NCBI GenBank assembly: GCA_947034895.1
Contig: OX344764.1
Coordinates: 73,451,348-73,515,347 of the forward strand
Length of the DNA stretch: 64,000 bases
Source of the DNA: Rhytidiadelphus loreus
Lineage: Eukaryota > Streptophyta > Bryopsida > Hypnales > Hylocomiaceae
Direction: 5' to 3'
Positions within the stretch are counted from its first letter, which is position 1. Each line of letters starts with the position of its first letter. The position numbers and the translations under genes were made by a program. Below the pieces are notes generated by a model, which was not told the origin of the DNA, ran no database searches, and saw only the letters and a list, made by a program, of their open reading frames with translations. Positions 46,006 through 57,059 of the stretch are shown in pieces.

Positions 46006-46927
46006 CCCCTAAAGGACCATTGTCCCTTCAGGGGACAAATGCGTTTTCGGGCAGGTACCTACAAGCTGAAATTTTCTCCTAATTTTTTGAAATTTTTTTG
46101 GAGGTAGAAAAGTTGATTAGCTTTGTGGGAATATAATTTTTTTCAAAATCGGTGCCCGGGAACAATAGTTATGACCAAATAAACTCAAACAAGGGGACGG
46201 CGGGCAGCTCGGGCAGCCAAAAAAAATGGACAAAAATTTGAATTTTCTTTTTAATATTATTTTTTCTCATAGATTATATTTTTGTCTATTTGGAAAGCTT
46301 TGATTCATTTCATTTGGATATGTTATGAGAAAGTTATGGACATTCTTGTTTTTCGAGCAGTTAGAGTATCTTCTTGAAAAAAATAACTTCTAGGATTCAT
46401 TTCTAAATGCAATTTTTCAAATTTTTCAATTTTGCATGGTTTGATTTACTTGCTAGAACAATCTCACCATTGGGATTAGTGCATTTCAACTCCATCTAAA
46501 ATATATGAATATTTTAGATTTTCCTTCTATCTCATACCTACTTCTACTTAACAAATTTTTTAAGAATGATAATTAATTTTTTTTTGAATTTTTTTTTTAC
46601 TTGGACTCTCAACTCAAATCTCCACTATAAAGATTTAAAGCTCAAAACTCTGTATTGCAAAAAATTTAAGTTAAAAATGTTCAAAGTTAAAAAATCTAGT
46701 CTCGCAATGTGCTGAAAAACTTGTTTTTTCCACTTTAAACGCAGATATCTTGCAATCTGAGCAGTCAAAAATTCTGAAATTTTTTCCACTCACTCTCATA
46801 CTAGTTAGGTGTAAGATCCTACAGTTAGATATGAAAAAAAATATGTTTCAATTTTTTTTACTCCTTGCTATAGGTATGGCAGTTTTGAGTGTTTTCTCGC
46901 AGAAAAAAGGCCTTGGTCCTTTAGGGG
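46006..46927. mobile_element. piggyBac-like MITE, family B, complete, 922 bp
   Basis: TTAA at 46002-46005 and 46928-46931. Ends CCCCTAAAGGACCA and exactly the inverse, TGGTCCTTTAGGGG. The interior matches 20648-21560 and 23880-24760 (shared ATCTTGCAATCT, GAAATTTTTTCCAC, GATCCTA, ATGGCAGTTT). This is the only family B copy with both termini, so it defines the element. Confidence 0.78.
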
Positions 46928-47137
46928 TTAAAGGTAAAATTTTCTAGATATGAATATTTAGAGATATGATGTTTTTAATGCTTTACAAATTATCAAGATT
47001 TTAATTCATTGAAAAAAAATTATTCCTAAAGTTACAATACTCATTGAACTATTGAAATAGGCTGTTTTGAACCTAAAACAGCAAGTGTTTCTTGCAATGA
47101 CTCTAAACTTCTTATCTTTAGCATTATTAATACTTTG

Positions 47138-47446
47138 TCATTAGAGGAGATTTCAGCCCCCTGGAGGGCTGTGAGTTCCCAGACTGCGGGAACTCGTTCG
47201 CAGGGGGCCGCAGCAGCTTGCAGACGTGGAATGGCGACTTCCACGTCGGAAAAAAATAATTTTTTTTTTCAAAAAAATAAAATAAATTTTTTTTTTCTGT
47301 TTTTTTTTTGCATTTCAAGAGTGAAATTTTATTTTTTTTTGAATTTTTTTTATCGGGAACAGCCGTTCCCCAAAAAACTGCAGGGGGACAGTTCCCCCGC
47401 AGCTGCTTGAAACGGCCCTCCAGGGGTCTGAAAACTCCTCTAATGA
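47138..47446. mobile_element. MITE with GC-rich ends and T-rich core
   Basis: Inverted ends TCATTAGAGGAGATTTCAG and CTGAAAACTCCTCTAATGA, followed inward by GCCCTCCAGG-type sequence in both arms. The middle has long T and A runs. A related but incomplete element lies at 49284-49540. Confidence 0.62.
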
Positions 47447-49283
47447 ATATTTTGTACCTCTTGACCAATGTGCATATTAATTGTTTTGATGGTTAATTGA
47501 AAGTTTAGGCCAGTGTCTATTATCTCAAATTTTGAAGTAATTTGCTAGAAAACATAAGAAAAGAAAATATGTTTGTTTTGGAGGTTTAATTTTTATTTCT
47601 AATCCTTTCTCTAAGACAGAAATCATGCCATCCAATCTAAAAACAAATTGTAAGCCACATCAACAACAATATAAATATCTAAGTGACAAAATTGTATGTT
47701 TAAAAAAAAAATCATCTTGTAAAATGCTTTCATAAGGCAAATGTGTAGTAGGGTGTACCACTTTTTAGGTAGAGGTTCTACTATAACTAGTGCACTTTGT
47801 GCACATTATGCATTTTGTTTAAATTATTAGTTTTAAATCCAATTTAAAAAATATATAACATTAGCACAATAAAAATCGAAATGATCCATGTACCCGTCCA
47901 TGTATAGACATAATTACATATGACTAATTTCTATCCAAACTATGGTACTTAAAATTTCCCATGTTTAGATCCAAATTTGAAAAATTCAATGATATTCTCA
48001 CCTTTCAAAGAATTCCTTCAAGCATATCAAAAAAATAATCTATGAAAGAAAATCTTCAAAATAGATTAAAAAATTAAAATAAACTATAAATGGATAATAA
48101 TTTAATACAAAAGTTGAAAAAGACAAAAATGTCTCAAATTTTTTTGACTAATTTTACTAATATATTTTTGAATAAATTCAAATTTCTAGCTTATAATTCC
48201 ACCAACAATCCTTAGAGAAAATTTAGAATCTCAAGTACTACGTTAGATTTCAATTTCAATTTTTTAATTTAACTTCCAATATCTGCATTATTAATCTAGA
48301 GTTAAATGGCCTTGTAGAGAGGCCAAATTTTCTCTAATGTAGGTGAAGTTACCTCATTTTACAACCCTCACTCTAAGGCATGCTCATGTCACTCTGATGA
48401 GTAAAGGGGACATTGATAGTGACTCCCTAAGCCCTTTAAGAGATGACGTGAAAGAAATGTGGAGTTTTAAGCAAACATAGCATTATAGCACTTTGGTTGG
48501 GACAAATTGGATGGTGTGCCATACATGCTTAGAAAGCTAGTGAGAAGATGCGTCTATGGGCCTAAAGAATGTGAGGATCCAAGTTGGAAGTCAAAAGTTA
48601 TGGCTCTTCAAAGTTGGTAGTGTCTTTGTTGTGAAACGAGGTGTGGGAAGTGGGAGTAGGGATTTTGGGAGGATATCCTAGCCCAAATAGGACATACCAA
48701 ATATCATTGAAAATTTAACAAGACTAGATTTTTAGAATGCTAAGGCTCATAAGGAGATAAGATGTGAACTAAAAGTTATAGGAATCCAAAGAAGGTAGAG
48801 GACAACACTTTCCATGGGACTTGAATCTTTGAAAAACCATAACTTCCTCAATACTTGTTGCATTTGGGAAAACAAATAGTTTGTAGTGATCTATAAAAAG
48901 AGTAAATCACAACCATGATCTTGCACTTTGGATTTGGAGTCCATAGCTAAAAGTAACTCCAATAGGAAGACCAGTTGAATTTTGCAACCAACCTTGGGTC
49001 GAAAATAGGAAGATCTATATGACTAGCATGGATCAAATACAATCTTGAGCTAAAAAATTCATTGTAATTATGTTTTTACAAAAAAAATCTGAAAATTTAT
49101 AGAATCCTTCCAAGTTCTATTTTTGTACATTGGAAAATTTCCCCACTCAAAGAAACCTACACTCCAAATATGCGTAATTGCTTAAGTGGTCAAAAATGGG
49201 TTGGCTCTGTTATCATATGCACTTCATCATCAAGCAAGGAAATATAAGGTAGTATGCTCTAAAAGGTGCCCCTCTCCTTCAAA
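47447..49283. other. Gene-free AT-rich stretch
   Basis: No reading frame with recognisable content and no internal repeat visible. Confidence 0.35.
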
Positions 49284-49368
49284 CATTAGATGAGATTTCG
49301 GGGTCCCAGAGGGCCGTTTCAGGTCCGTTCCCCCAGTAGTGAAAGAACGTTGCTGTCAAAATTTATTT

Positions 49369-49410
<42 letters not shown>

Positions 49411-49540
49411 GTCCTTAAAATGAGAAACAAAGTTAAATTATTTTTTTTTCGAAAAAATTGACGGGGAATGGCGGGTTTCGGCGGTTCTCAAGGGGTTTCG
49501 AGTTGGGAACTCGTAACCCTCCCAAGCAGCCAAAACACAT
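49284..49540. mobile_element. Degenerate relative of the 47.1-kb MITE, with 29-bp A run
   Basis: Begins CATTAGATGAGATTTCGGGG then CAGAGGGCCGTTTC, close to the inverted right end of 47138-47446. It contains an uninterrupted run of A at 49376-49404. The far end is not a clean inverted repeat. Confidence 0.45.
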
Positions 49541-50334
49541 GTCATGTCCCCCTATTTTTAGCTAGAAAATGGACATGGAATGATCCATAAATGGACCACC
49601 CTAAAAAATTGTTTTTTTTTATTGTAAGAGCCAATCATTGTCTTTGATTTGTGCACATCTCTTTACAAGTTACAAGTGGACAAATTTTGGGAGACCTATA
49701 GTCACAATTAGGTGCCTATGCCCCAAATCTTTGAAAATTTATAAGTAATTCAAAAGTGCTTGGAAAAATACAAAACCACATCTGAAAATATTTTTCTCCA
49801 CAACAACCTATGAAAAACACATAACAGCCCTTAAATGGTCACTTTTAGAGCAAACTACCTTACACAACGTATTTATAAGTAGCCTAGCTGATTTAGGACT
49901 CGAGACCTTGAGTGTCTTGTTGTCTCCTGAGAGCATATTGTCCCGGGAATTTCGGTCAGAACGAGACTAACTTATTCATCAATAATTGTGCAGAGCAGGG
50001 CGATGCTCAAATTCTGATATTGAGGTCAAATTTGATGACTAACAGATTTGAATATCAGTGGATTAAACGGTTCTATTCAGGTTCACCGTGTTCATGAACT
50101 CGAACTCAGTTTTAGTCGGGGTTTTGCTTGTCGCTGAATGAAAAAATCCACAATATCAACTCCATAAAGACCGTTACTTACAAGCCACATGATTTGATGA
50201 GCATGTTCTGTAAACCATCGCCAAAAAGTGTGACATAGTTCAAGTGCAATGCATGAGCGCTAAAACTTTGGACGAGAACAGATCTCAGGTTCCACAAATA
50301 TAGATCTAGGAAATTGTTAATCTTTAAAATTTTT

Positions 50335-50400
50335 GCCAAACTGACGCCAGCCTCCAAAATGCAATACTCCAGCAGCAAGACGCGAATGTCGCCTTGAAAC
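50335..50400 (-). pseudogene. SERAC1-like hydrolase scrap, right unit
   Basis: Minus-strand DIRVLLLEYCILEAGVSLAK corresponds to the end of the exon at 26346-26640. The upstream part of that exon has been deleted here and the sequence jumps directly to the spacer homologous to 27655. Confidence 0.45.
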
Positions 50401-51002
50401 CTTTCATAATTTTCACAACAATAATCCAGATGGAATAAGTTTTCCATATAGATGTACAAATGGTGTACGGAGAACAAATCATTTTCATGTTAATTTTTGT
50501 TCTTCTTAGTTGCTTGGACTCAAAGCACTTACTGCTGACGGCAACATGACTATTGCCCGTGGGCAATTATTAAAATAAAAATTATAATCCCAGAAAGCTA
50601 ATTTATTCCCCTATCTGAAAAAAGCTTTAAGAAAACCAAGCCAAGAATTGTGATCATAGGAGCCTACCCAAACTCCCAATTGAGGGAACTTTGGTCATTT
50701 AAGGCTATAAAACAGACAATGTGATGTTCTTTCAACCTCCGAGTTGCATTCCCTCAAAACATCTCCAATAAAACCCAAATCCTACACAATTTAACGATCA
50801 GGTAGGCAAAATGCTTAATGTATTACCATACTTATTCGAAATTTCTCAATGAACTCCAAAACCCTAAACCCCAAAGTATCCGTTGATCAGGCACGCGAGA
50901 CGCTTGCTGTTTCGGAAAGATTAGCTGCTCTGAAGATATAGACAGCTTCTATAAAGTGAACATTCATTGAAAATTCAAAACCTTCAAACCTATCAGAATT
51001 TG

Positions 51003-51800
51003 AGGACAATTTTCATTGCCCACCATGGTTGAGGAAAATACCTTCCTCTTATTCAAAATCTCCACAAGGAACTCAAAAAGGTTTCTGTATGCAGGGTACT
51101 CCTTGCTGGCAGGTTTGCACGTATCACCGTGATTAAAATCCATGAGCTCCACCACCCTGCCTCCACTTTCTTTGAACTCCTGCATCGACGCTGGAGGCAA
51201 AATGATTCTCTGCAAATGGCAATCGCTTCAGAAGACAGCCAAACAATTTCAATGCGAAAGAGGTTGTATCGAATTCAAGAGAAAAAGTGTCCACAGAGAA
51301 TTCTGAAAATTCATCAATGGATGACAGAAATTCAATCAGAGTTTGTCTGGATTTACTTACCCCTCGGGTATGAAAGCCCTCGATCAATGCTATCAACTTC
51401 ACGCGTTCACGTCTCTTGCATGAAGTGCTCGGAAAGCTCCTGCAGTTTCGAAGAATCTAAACACAGATCGTTGAAGAGATTAGGCGAGTAGCTCAAGCCC
51501 CCAAAGACGTATTCGAGAGTATCCTCACTAGGCGTCAGTCCGGTGTACGGAGGAGCGTAGAAGAAGCATCCGGCCAGGCTTGCGAGGAAAGTCTAGGTGA
51601 CCTTGGCGCGGTTGGCTTCGAAGTCGTCCATAAGCTTCCGATTGACTTCGCTATTTGGTTCAGGGCCACCGATCATCACGCATCCTAAGCTATGGCCGAC
51701 GAGGACAACAGGACGGTTCCAGCTATGCCCGCGGTTCCATCGATCACTGCATCAAGCAAGCAGGCAAGTATCATGTTAGAGACGATTGGAATCTCTTGCG
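51003..51800 (-). pseudogene. SERAC1-like alpha/beta hydrolase, core and C-terminus (broken)
   Basis: Reading the minus strand downward from 51800, NRPVVLVGHSLGCVMIGGP gives the nucleophile elbow GHSLG with its Ser. An in-frame stop follows within KVT-stop-TFLASL. Then come AGCFFYAPPYTGLTP (normally GxxFYGTPH), FNDLCLDSSKLQELSEHF and another stop. A donor-like GTAAGT (about 51360) precedes the last exon, which holds LPPASMQEFKESGGRVVELM, then HGDTCKPASKEYPAYRNLFE. His before CKP is the expected catalytic base position of this family. Two stops make it a pseudogene. It lies tail-to-head just beyond the right kinase gene, as in the left unit. Confidence 0.6.
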
Positions 51801-52818
51801 TCTTCAAAAGACAGGTGACGGGTATTTTTTATTCTTCAATAATCCAAAGATTTAATGGTTCTAAAATGACCAATTGGATTGATCATATTGTCAGAGGTGG
51901 AATTCAGATGAGGTAAATCTTATATCATCAGAATCAGTCAAAGAACCTAGAATGTGCTGGTCAAAAACAAAATAAAATCGTCCACAAGGAAGCCCCAATG
52001 TGATCCACTCAAAAGTGCTAAACAATCATGAAATCCAGTTTGGGGTTCACGTTCTTTTGCAGTTTGGATTAGGTCAGAAGGAGACTAGCTTTTGTCCCAA
52101 TATATCTATATCAGTTTTGACCAACAAATGAAATGCTCTTCACTTGATTTTCTGATGAAAAAGTGGCCCACTCTGAAGCACGCGTTTCATTATATGATCA
52201 ATGCAATTGGTAGTTTTATGACCATGAATATAGAATATAGATATGTTCATGGCCATCCCGAACATTCAACAACACAAAACCAGATCTCCAAACGTGCCAC
52301 TGACCTGCTCTCGAATGCTGCCGGATGACTTCGTTACTGGGGCGCCGTCCTGAACAAATAAATAACAAAAATAAGTTCGATCAATGCCCGTAGCCAGTGG
52401 TGCACAAGGAAAGCGACACTAGGGCAAAACACCTTATGCAACAATATTAATGTTTTCTCGACCCCAGTTTGTTGAAACACCACCATTAGAACAAATTCCG
52501 TGACCATCCGGCACTCTAGACTCTTAGTTCCCTGTAGTCACTATTGTTCAACCCACAAGGAGCGTGACGACAGACGCAAATGTTGAGTGACAGAAAAGTA
52601 CCTGGCTGTCATAGACTCTGAACCCTCATGAGCGTAAAACTCTTTAACGAATGGATGGAAGTGAATGAACTCTGGGGTCAAATCTGCGACGTTCTCTGGT
52701 AACTTAATGGTTAAATAAAAAAACATTGAAAACACACAGAAAATGGGATGTTGTTCAAGCCTTCTAGTTTAACCTACATAATTGTTGCGAAAATTGTCGC
52801 TTCGACAGGGGGGTTACG
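51801..52818. other. 3' flank of the right tandem kinase gene
   Basis: From 52260 on it matches 26655-27135 and 28490-28860. The left gene's longer C-terminus is encoded in the homologous DNA, but here a stop and frameshifts close the frame. Confidence 0.5.
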
Positions 52819-55173
52819 CTAGGCTGAAGAGAATTGCCGGAAAAGCAACCCAAAAGACCTGGGTTTCGGATCCTTGCCAGGAACAGGCACTTTATGCAAG
52901 CTTTTCACAACGCCGTCTCTCGTGGTGAAAGTAAAAAGGTCGTGGTCCTCGCGAATGATGCCGAGGCTCCGGACCTGCGCAAACCGCAGCAGCTTCCACA
53001 AATCGGCGAAGTTGGGCCTATCCTGAGGACGGAGCTGCCAACAATTCGTGATGCAGAACTTCAAGTAGTCAGGACATTTCGCTGGGAGCTGCGGCCGCAG
53101 GCCTTTCTGGATCTTGGTGTGCAACTCGCCCATGCCGCGAGTCTCTTCTACCAGGAACGGAGGCTGCCCACCGAGCACCTCGCTAAGCATGATCCCAAAG
53201 CTCCACACATCCACAAGGCGGGGAAACCTCGGCGACTCCTTGGGAATCACCGAGTCCTGAATGAAAACCTCCGGTGCTCCGTAAATCTTCGTCCCCACAT
53301 TTTTCGACACCATGTCGTACGTGATGTTCATCGCCCTAGTGTTCACCAAGCCGAAGCCACCGAGCTTCACACGTACGTAGCCGCGCGCGGCGAGCTCGGG
53401 AACCTCCTCGAGACTCACGGGTTGCACCAGCACGTTGCTGGGCTTCAAATTTTGGTGCGCGACGTTGTAGTTGTTCAAATGCCACATCGCCTTGGTCACT
53501 TGAAGCATCACGTCAATCGCGACGTCCTGCGGCATGGCTTTGAACGCGGGGTCGCGCATGTGCTTCGCCAGGTCGGTCGGCAGAAACTCCATCAGAATGT
53601 GCGATCGGGCGATAAAGCTGAGCTCCGGGGGTGCGTCGGAAGCGTCGCGAGGCGACGCGGAACTCCCCATCGCCGTGATGCTCCCAGGGCGCGTGCTGTA
53701 GGGCTTGGATTTGCCCGACTTGGACGAGACCGGCGCTTCCCAGTACCGGAAGAACTGCACGATGTGCGGATGCTGGAAAGAACTCAAGATCGTGGCTTCC
53801 TTAACGGAATTGTGGTTCAGAAATTTCAATGAGCACTTGCGCCCCAACCATGTCACATTCCACATGGCGCTAAAGCTGCCAGTGCCGATCAAACCCCCGA
53901 GTTTGTGCGCGTTGAGCTCCTCGTCCTCGAGATCCAGATCAGTATTCTCCACCCGCGTCCGCACATGGGTTGCGAGGAGATAGTTCGAGTCGCGGGGTTT
54001 GCCAGAATATGAACTCAGAACCTCCCGCACACGCCGGAGCAACTGCTGCTTGTCCTCGACGAACGCCTCATCGAGCTCATTGTCGGGCGACTTCAACTGG
54101 AGCAGCAGCTTCTGGAAATCCTTCTCCGCCACTTCCAGAAGTTCGAATTCCTCCCCGCTCGTCATCCGCGTGACGGACGCGATGGCGATGTCCACCATGG
54201 ACGTCCACCAGCGAAGGTCGAGAAGGATGTGCACTATGTCCTCCTTGATCGGGGTGAGCGTCACGGCGGACTCCAGCCACGAAGGCTCCACCTCGCAGCA
54301 ACAGCCGCGCACCAGCGTCTGTGCGCACTTCACCGTGAAATGCAGCTGCCGCAAAGCCTTCCGCCGGATGTCATCGCCGCTGGTAATGCCAACGAGAGAT
54401 TTCGACTTCGCCTTCAGGAGGTTCCCGGTGTCGCTCATCTGTGTCGAGAGGTACTGGCATTGACGCAGATGCAGTTGCACGCGGTGCCCGGATAGCCACT
54501 CCTGGACGAGCTTGATAGACGACGACGCTTCACTCCAGTAATCCACGTCGAGGTAGTCCATCGCCAACCCATTTCGAGACACTAGCGAAGGTCTCCGCAA
54601 GCGCTGGTTGGCACCTGAGGAGGATGGATGTGTTGCAGTAGCTGCAGGGTTGGATTCGGATTGCCCGTACGAAGGTGCAACTTGCAGTGGGGTAGAGTAA
54701 TGTTGCAGAAGTGAGGAGTGTTTCGCCTTGGCTTGCAACGATGTAGCAGCGATACTCGCTAATCCAGAGTTGAAAGGTACATCTGCAGAGAGCTGTCGAG
54801 GAATCGCTAGCGCCTGCCACCCCGCTTGCGCCTGCATGGCCTCTACACTCAATGGATGTGATGTAATCAACGGAGGAGATGCACTCAACCACGCCATCGT
54901 CACTCTATCGGTTGGACTTGACCATAAAGGTGATGTACTAGACAGACGCAACGCGATTCCAACATCCTGAGAAGAATCTACACCACTAACACCAACACCG
55001 ACACCACCGGCGGAGCCCCAAGTGGACACTTGCAACCCACCACAGGAGGATCTTCCATCGATGCCGCCTCGGCCATCCTCGGCAACACACATTCCAATAG
55101 CAATTTCTTCCTGAAAAGCAGGTCCTCGTAGAAGCTGCTGCTGGGCTTGAACGGACTGTTGTTGATCCTCAAC
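52819..55173 (-). CDS. Tandem kinase protein, right gene, exon 2 (second module, pseudokinase)
   Basis: Starts at the acceptor CGCAG|GTTGAGG (55173) with 27 conserved codons (VEDQQQSVQAQQQLL...) before the Met at 55092. Counted from that Met the piece is 757 residues. Ser/Pro-rich linker to about 178; helical domain about 179-385 (HLRQCQYLSTQM, CCCEVEPSW); kinase-like domain about 397-707. Changes from the left gene are severe: loop GTGSFS (third Gly lost), HRD to HQN (546-548; catalytic Asp to Asn), DFG to GFG (579-581; metal-binding Asp lost). Lys423 and APE 606-608 remain. The frame is otherwise intact, with no stops, so this looks like a maintained pseudokinase. It stops at FRQFSSA, 110 residues short of the left product. 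Confidence 0.82.
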   Translation of the reverse strand, partial: VEDQQQSVQAQQQLLRGPAFQEEIAIGMCVAEDGRGGIDGRSSCGGLQVSTWGSAGGVGVGVSGVDSSQDVGIALRLSSTSPLWSSPTDRVTMAWLSASPPLITSHPLSVEAMQAQAGWQALAIPRQLSADVPFNSGLASIAATSLQAKAKHSSLLQHYSTPLQVAPSYGQSESNPAATATHPSSSGANQRLRRPSLVSRNGLAMDYLDVDYWSEASSSIKLVQEWLSGHRVQLHLRQCQYLSTQMSDTGNLLKAKSKSLVGITSGDDIRRKALRQLHFTVKCAQTLVRGCCCEVEPSWLESAVTLTPIKEDIVHILLDLRWWTSMVDIAIASVTRMTSGEEFELLEVAEKDFQKLLLQLKSPDNELDEAFVEDKQQLLRRVREVLSSYSGKPRDSNYLLATHVRTRVENTDLDLEDEELNAHKLGGLIGTGSFSAMWNVTWLGRKCSLKFLNHNSVKEATILSSFQHPHIVQFFRYWEAPVSSKSGKSKPYSTRPGSITAMGSSASPRDASDAPPELSFIARSHILMEFLPTDLAKHMRDPAFKAMPQDVAIDVMLQVTKAMWHLNNYNVAHQNLKPSNVLVQPVSLEEVPELAARGYVRVKLGGFGLVNTRAMNITYDMVSKNVGTKIYGAPEVFIQDSVIPKESPRFPRLVDVWSFGIMLSEVLGGQPPFLVEETRGMGELHTKIQKGLRPQLPAKCPDYLKFCITNCWQLRPQDRPNFADLWKLLRFAQVRSLGIIREDHDLFTFTTRDGVVKSLHKVPVPGKDPKPRSFGLLFRQFSSA

Positions 55174-55352
55174 CTGCGCGGCTCACAACAACCTCCGCCG
55201 GTCAAAGCTCGGGTCAAATATCTAAACTGACATTCAAGAAAAAACCCAACACACCCATCGTATAGAAAACTAAACAATAGACAGCAGTGAAAATGACCCC
55301 ATTTGACCAAACGAAATCAAAGGCATTTTTCTTCACAAAAGAGAGGACTCAC
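55174..55352 (-). other. Phase-0 intron joining the two modules, right gene
   Basis: Donor AAG|GTGAGT at 55353/55352 and acceptor GCGCAG|GTTGAG at 55174/55173. Length 179 bp, identical to the left intron, with the same phase. Confidence 0.78.
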
Positions 55353-57002
55353 CTTCCCATCGAACCTCTCCTCTTCAGTGGTCAAGTTCACAGCTATTTG
55401 AGTAGAGCGATACAGTTGTCGAAGCTCAGACCGCTTCTTCATCGTTTTTTGTATATACAAATCATCAGGATACTCTTCACCATACTGATCCTCTCCTTTC
55501 AATCGTAAGCTCAAAGAAGGTAATGAATGGTTCCTCAAAAGCCTGTGCCGGAGCTTCTCGAGTCTTGCACAAATGTCCACAAAATTGGGTCTCAAATCCC
55601 TATCCGTAGACCAACCCTCCTTGATGAGTGATGCCAACTCCTTTGGAGTGTCAACAGGGAGACTGGGCCTCTGTCCTGAGCGAATTGCTGCACATACATC
55701 ACTCCTCTTCATGTCTTGAAATGGTTCCTCTCCTGAGAGAATCACTGAGCACATCACTGAGAAGCTGTAGACGTCAGCCTTGAACCAATTTGCTCTGCCA
55801 TTCGAGAATGCCTCCGGGGCCATGTAAGTTGTGGTACCAATTTTGGGGCGTGTTATTGTATTTGACTTGTCCTCATTCAATTTGATTTTAGCAAGGCCAA
55901 AATCAACAACCTTCACCTCAAGAAACTGTTCACTTATACTACAAACCACGTTGGGAGTCTTGAGGTCCCGATGAGCAATTCCATTATCGTGAAGGTAGCA
56001 CATGCCATACCCAATCTGCAATATAATGTCAAGAGCTAAAAACAAAGAAAGCTTCGCTCCTCTTCCCTTCAGCCTCCTAATAAAAGAACCAAGGCTAGTT
56101 TCCATTTGCTCCATTGCAATGAAATGGCCACTCGTATGAACAGTCTCGTATTTGTTGCAACAAAGAAACTTCACGATGTTGGGGTGATTGAGACTGGCTA
56201 AAATCTTGGCTTCTGCTAGCCATTCATCCTCCTGCAATCTATCCTCAAACTCCTTCTTTGCACAAGGTACACCACGCCAAGCTGTCTTGATAACGCTAGC
56301 CCCGAGACGTTCTGACTTCTCACTCCACTCTCCATCACGGTCTTCCCCATCCATTGACAAATTGGAAGACCTCGCATCAAAATCCTCGTCAATAGATTGT
56401 TTGAGAGCAAAATTCACTCTCCCCAACAAATACTTCCCAAGGTGTAGGGATCGGAGGTCACTGCTGGAGATATTTGCAGCATTGACAAGGCCCTCGAGTC
56501 TATCCCTTAAAGCAACGCGATCTTTATGAATCTCCTCTGCACTTGGTGGATCAAAGGTAAAAGAACTACGAAGATCCAAATAGGTATTTCTCTTGTTGAT
56601 GTCTCCCAAAAGTTCATAGATGGTGCTGTAACTGAGGCTTGTCTCCAGCAAAATCTCCCTAAATGCCTCCTCGTTTTGGATTTGAAATGCAGATGCTGGG
56701 CACCAATTTACACTACAACAGTTCTCCACAAGCTTCTTCGCCTTCTCAGACACTCGATAAAAGTTCTCCAAAGCCACACAACTGTAGAAAGGGTTGACAT
56801 CCTCAGACAAAGATGCCAAGGATCCAATATTTTCAACGGTCACTTTTAGCTTGGATGACATACTTAAACATTGATGTGGATTCAAAGGTTCTTCATGCCT
56901 TATCAATTCACATATTCTCTCTATGTTTGACCTCGAGAGAAGCAGAAAATTTGTAGGTGAAGAGGATGCACTTGCAACAAATGGACACCATGAACTCGCC
57001 AT
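55353..57002 (-). CDS. Tandem kinase protein, right gene, exon 1 (first helical + kinase module)
   Basis: Start ATG at 57002 in the same AAAATGGCG context as the left gene. It encodes residues 1-550 of about 1,334. A 7-residue insert (within SSWCPFVAS) near the N-terminus and small deletions distinguish it from the left copy. Helical domain about 20-190 (HQCLSMSSKL, ENCCSVNWC); kinase about 226-491 with Lys249, HRD 344-346, DFG 367-369 and APE 395-397. As in the left gene the ATP loop (LGASVIKTAW) lacks GxGxxG. This half should retain activity, giving an active-kinase plus pseudokinase arrangement. The frame continues upstream without an ATG. Confidence 0.82.
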
Positions 57003-57059
57003 TTTATATATGTAAAATCTAGATTCTACTTCAGGATGAAAGCAAAGAGTGACCAACAC

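Noticed and set aside
49376..49404. 29-A run as the tail of a retrogene or SINE
   Set aside because: It sits in the middle of an inverted-repeat element with T runs on the other side, not at the end of a coding or tRNA-like sequence.
52834..53832. 332-codon plus-strand frame
   Set aside because: Antisense shadow of the right pseudokinase exon, as above.
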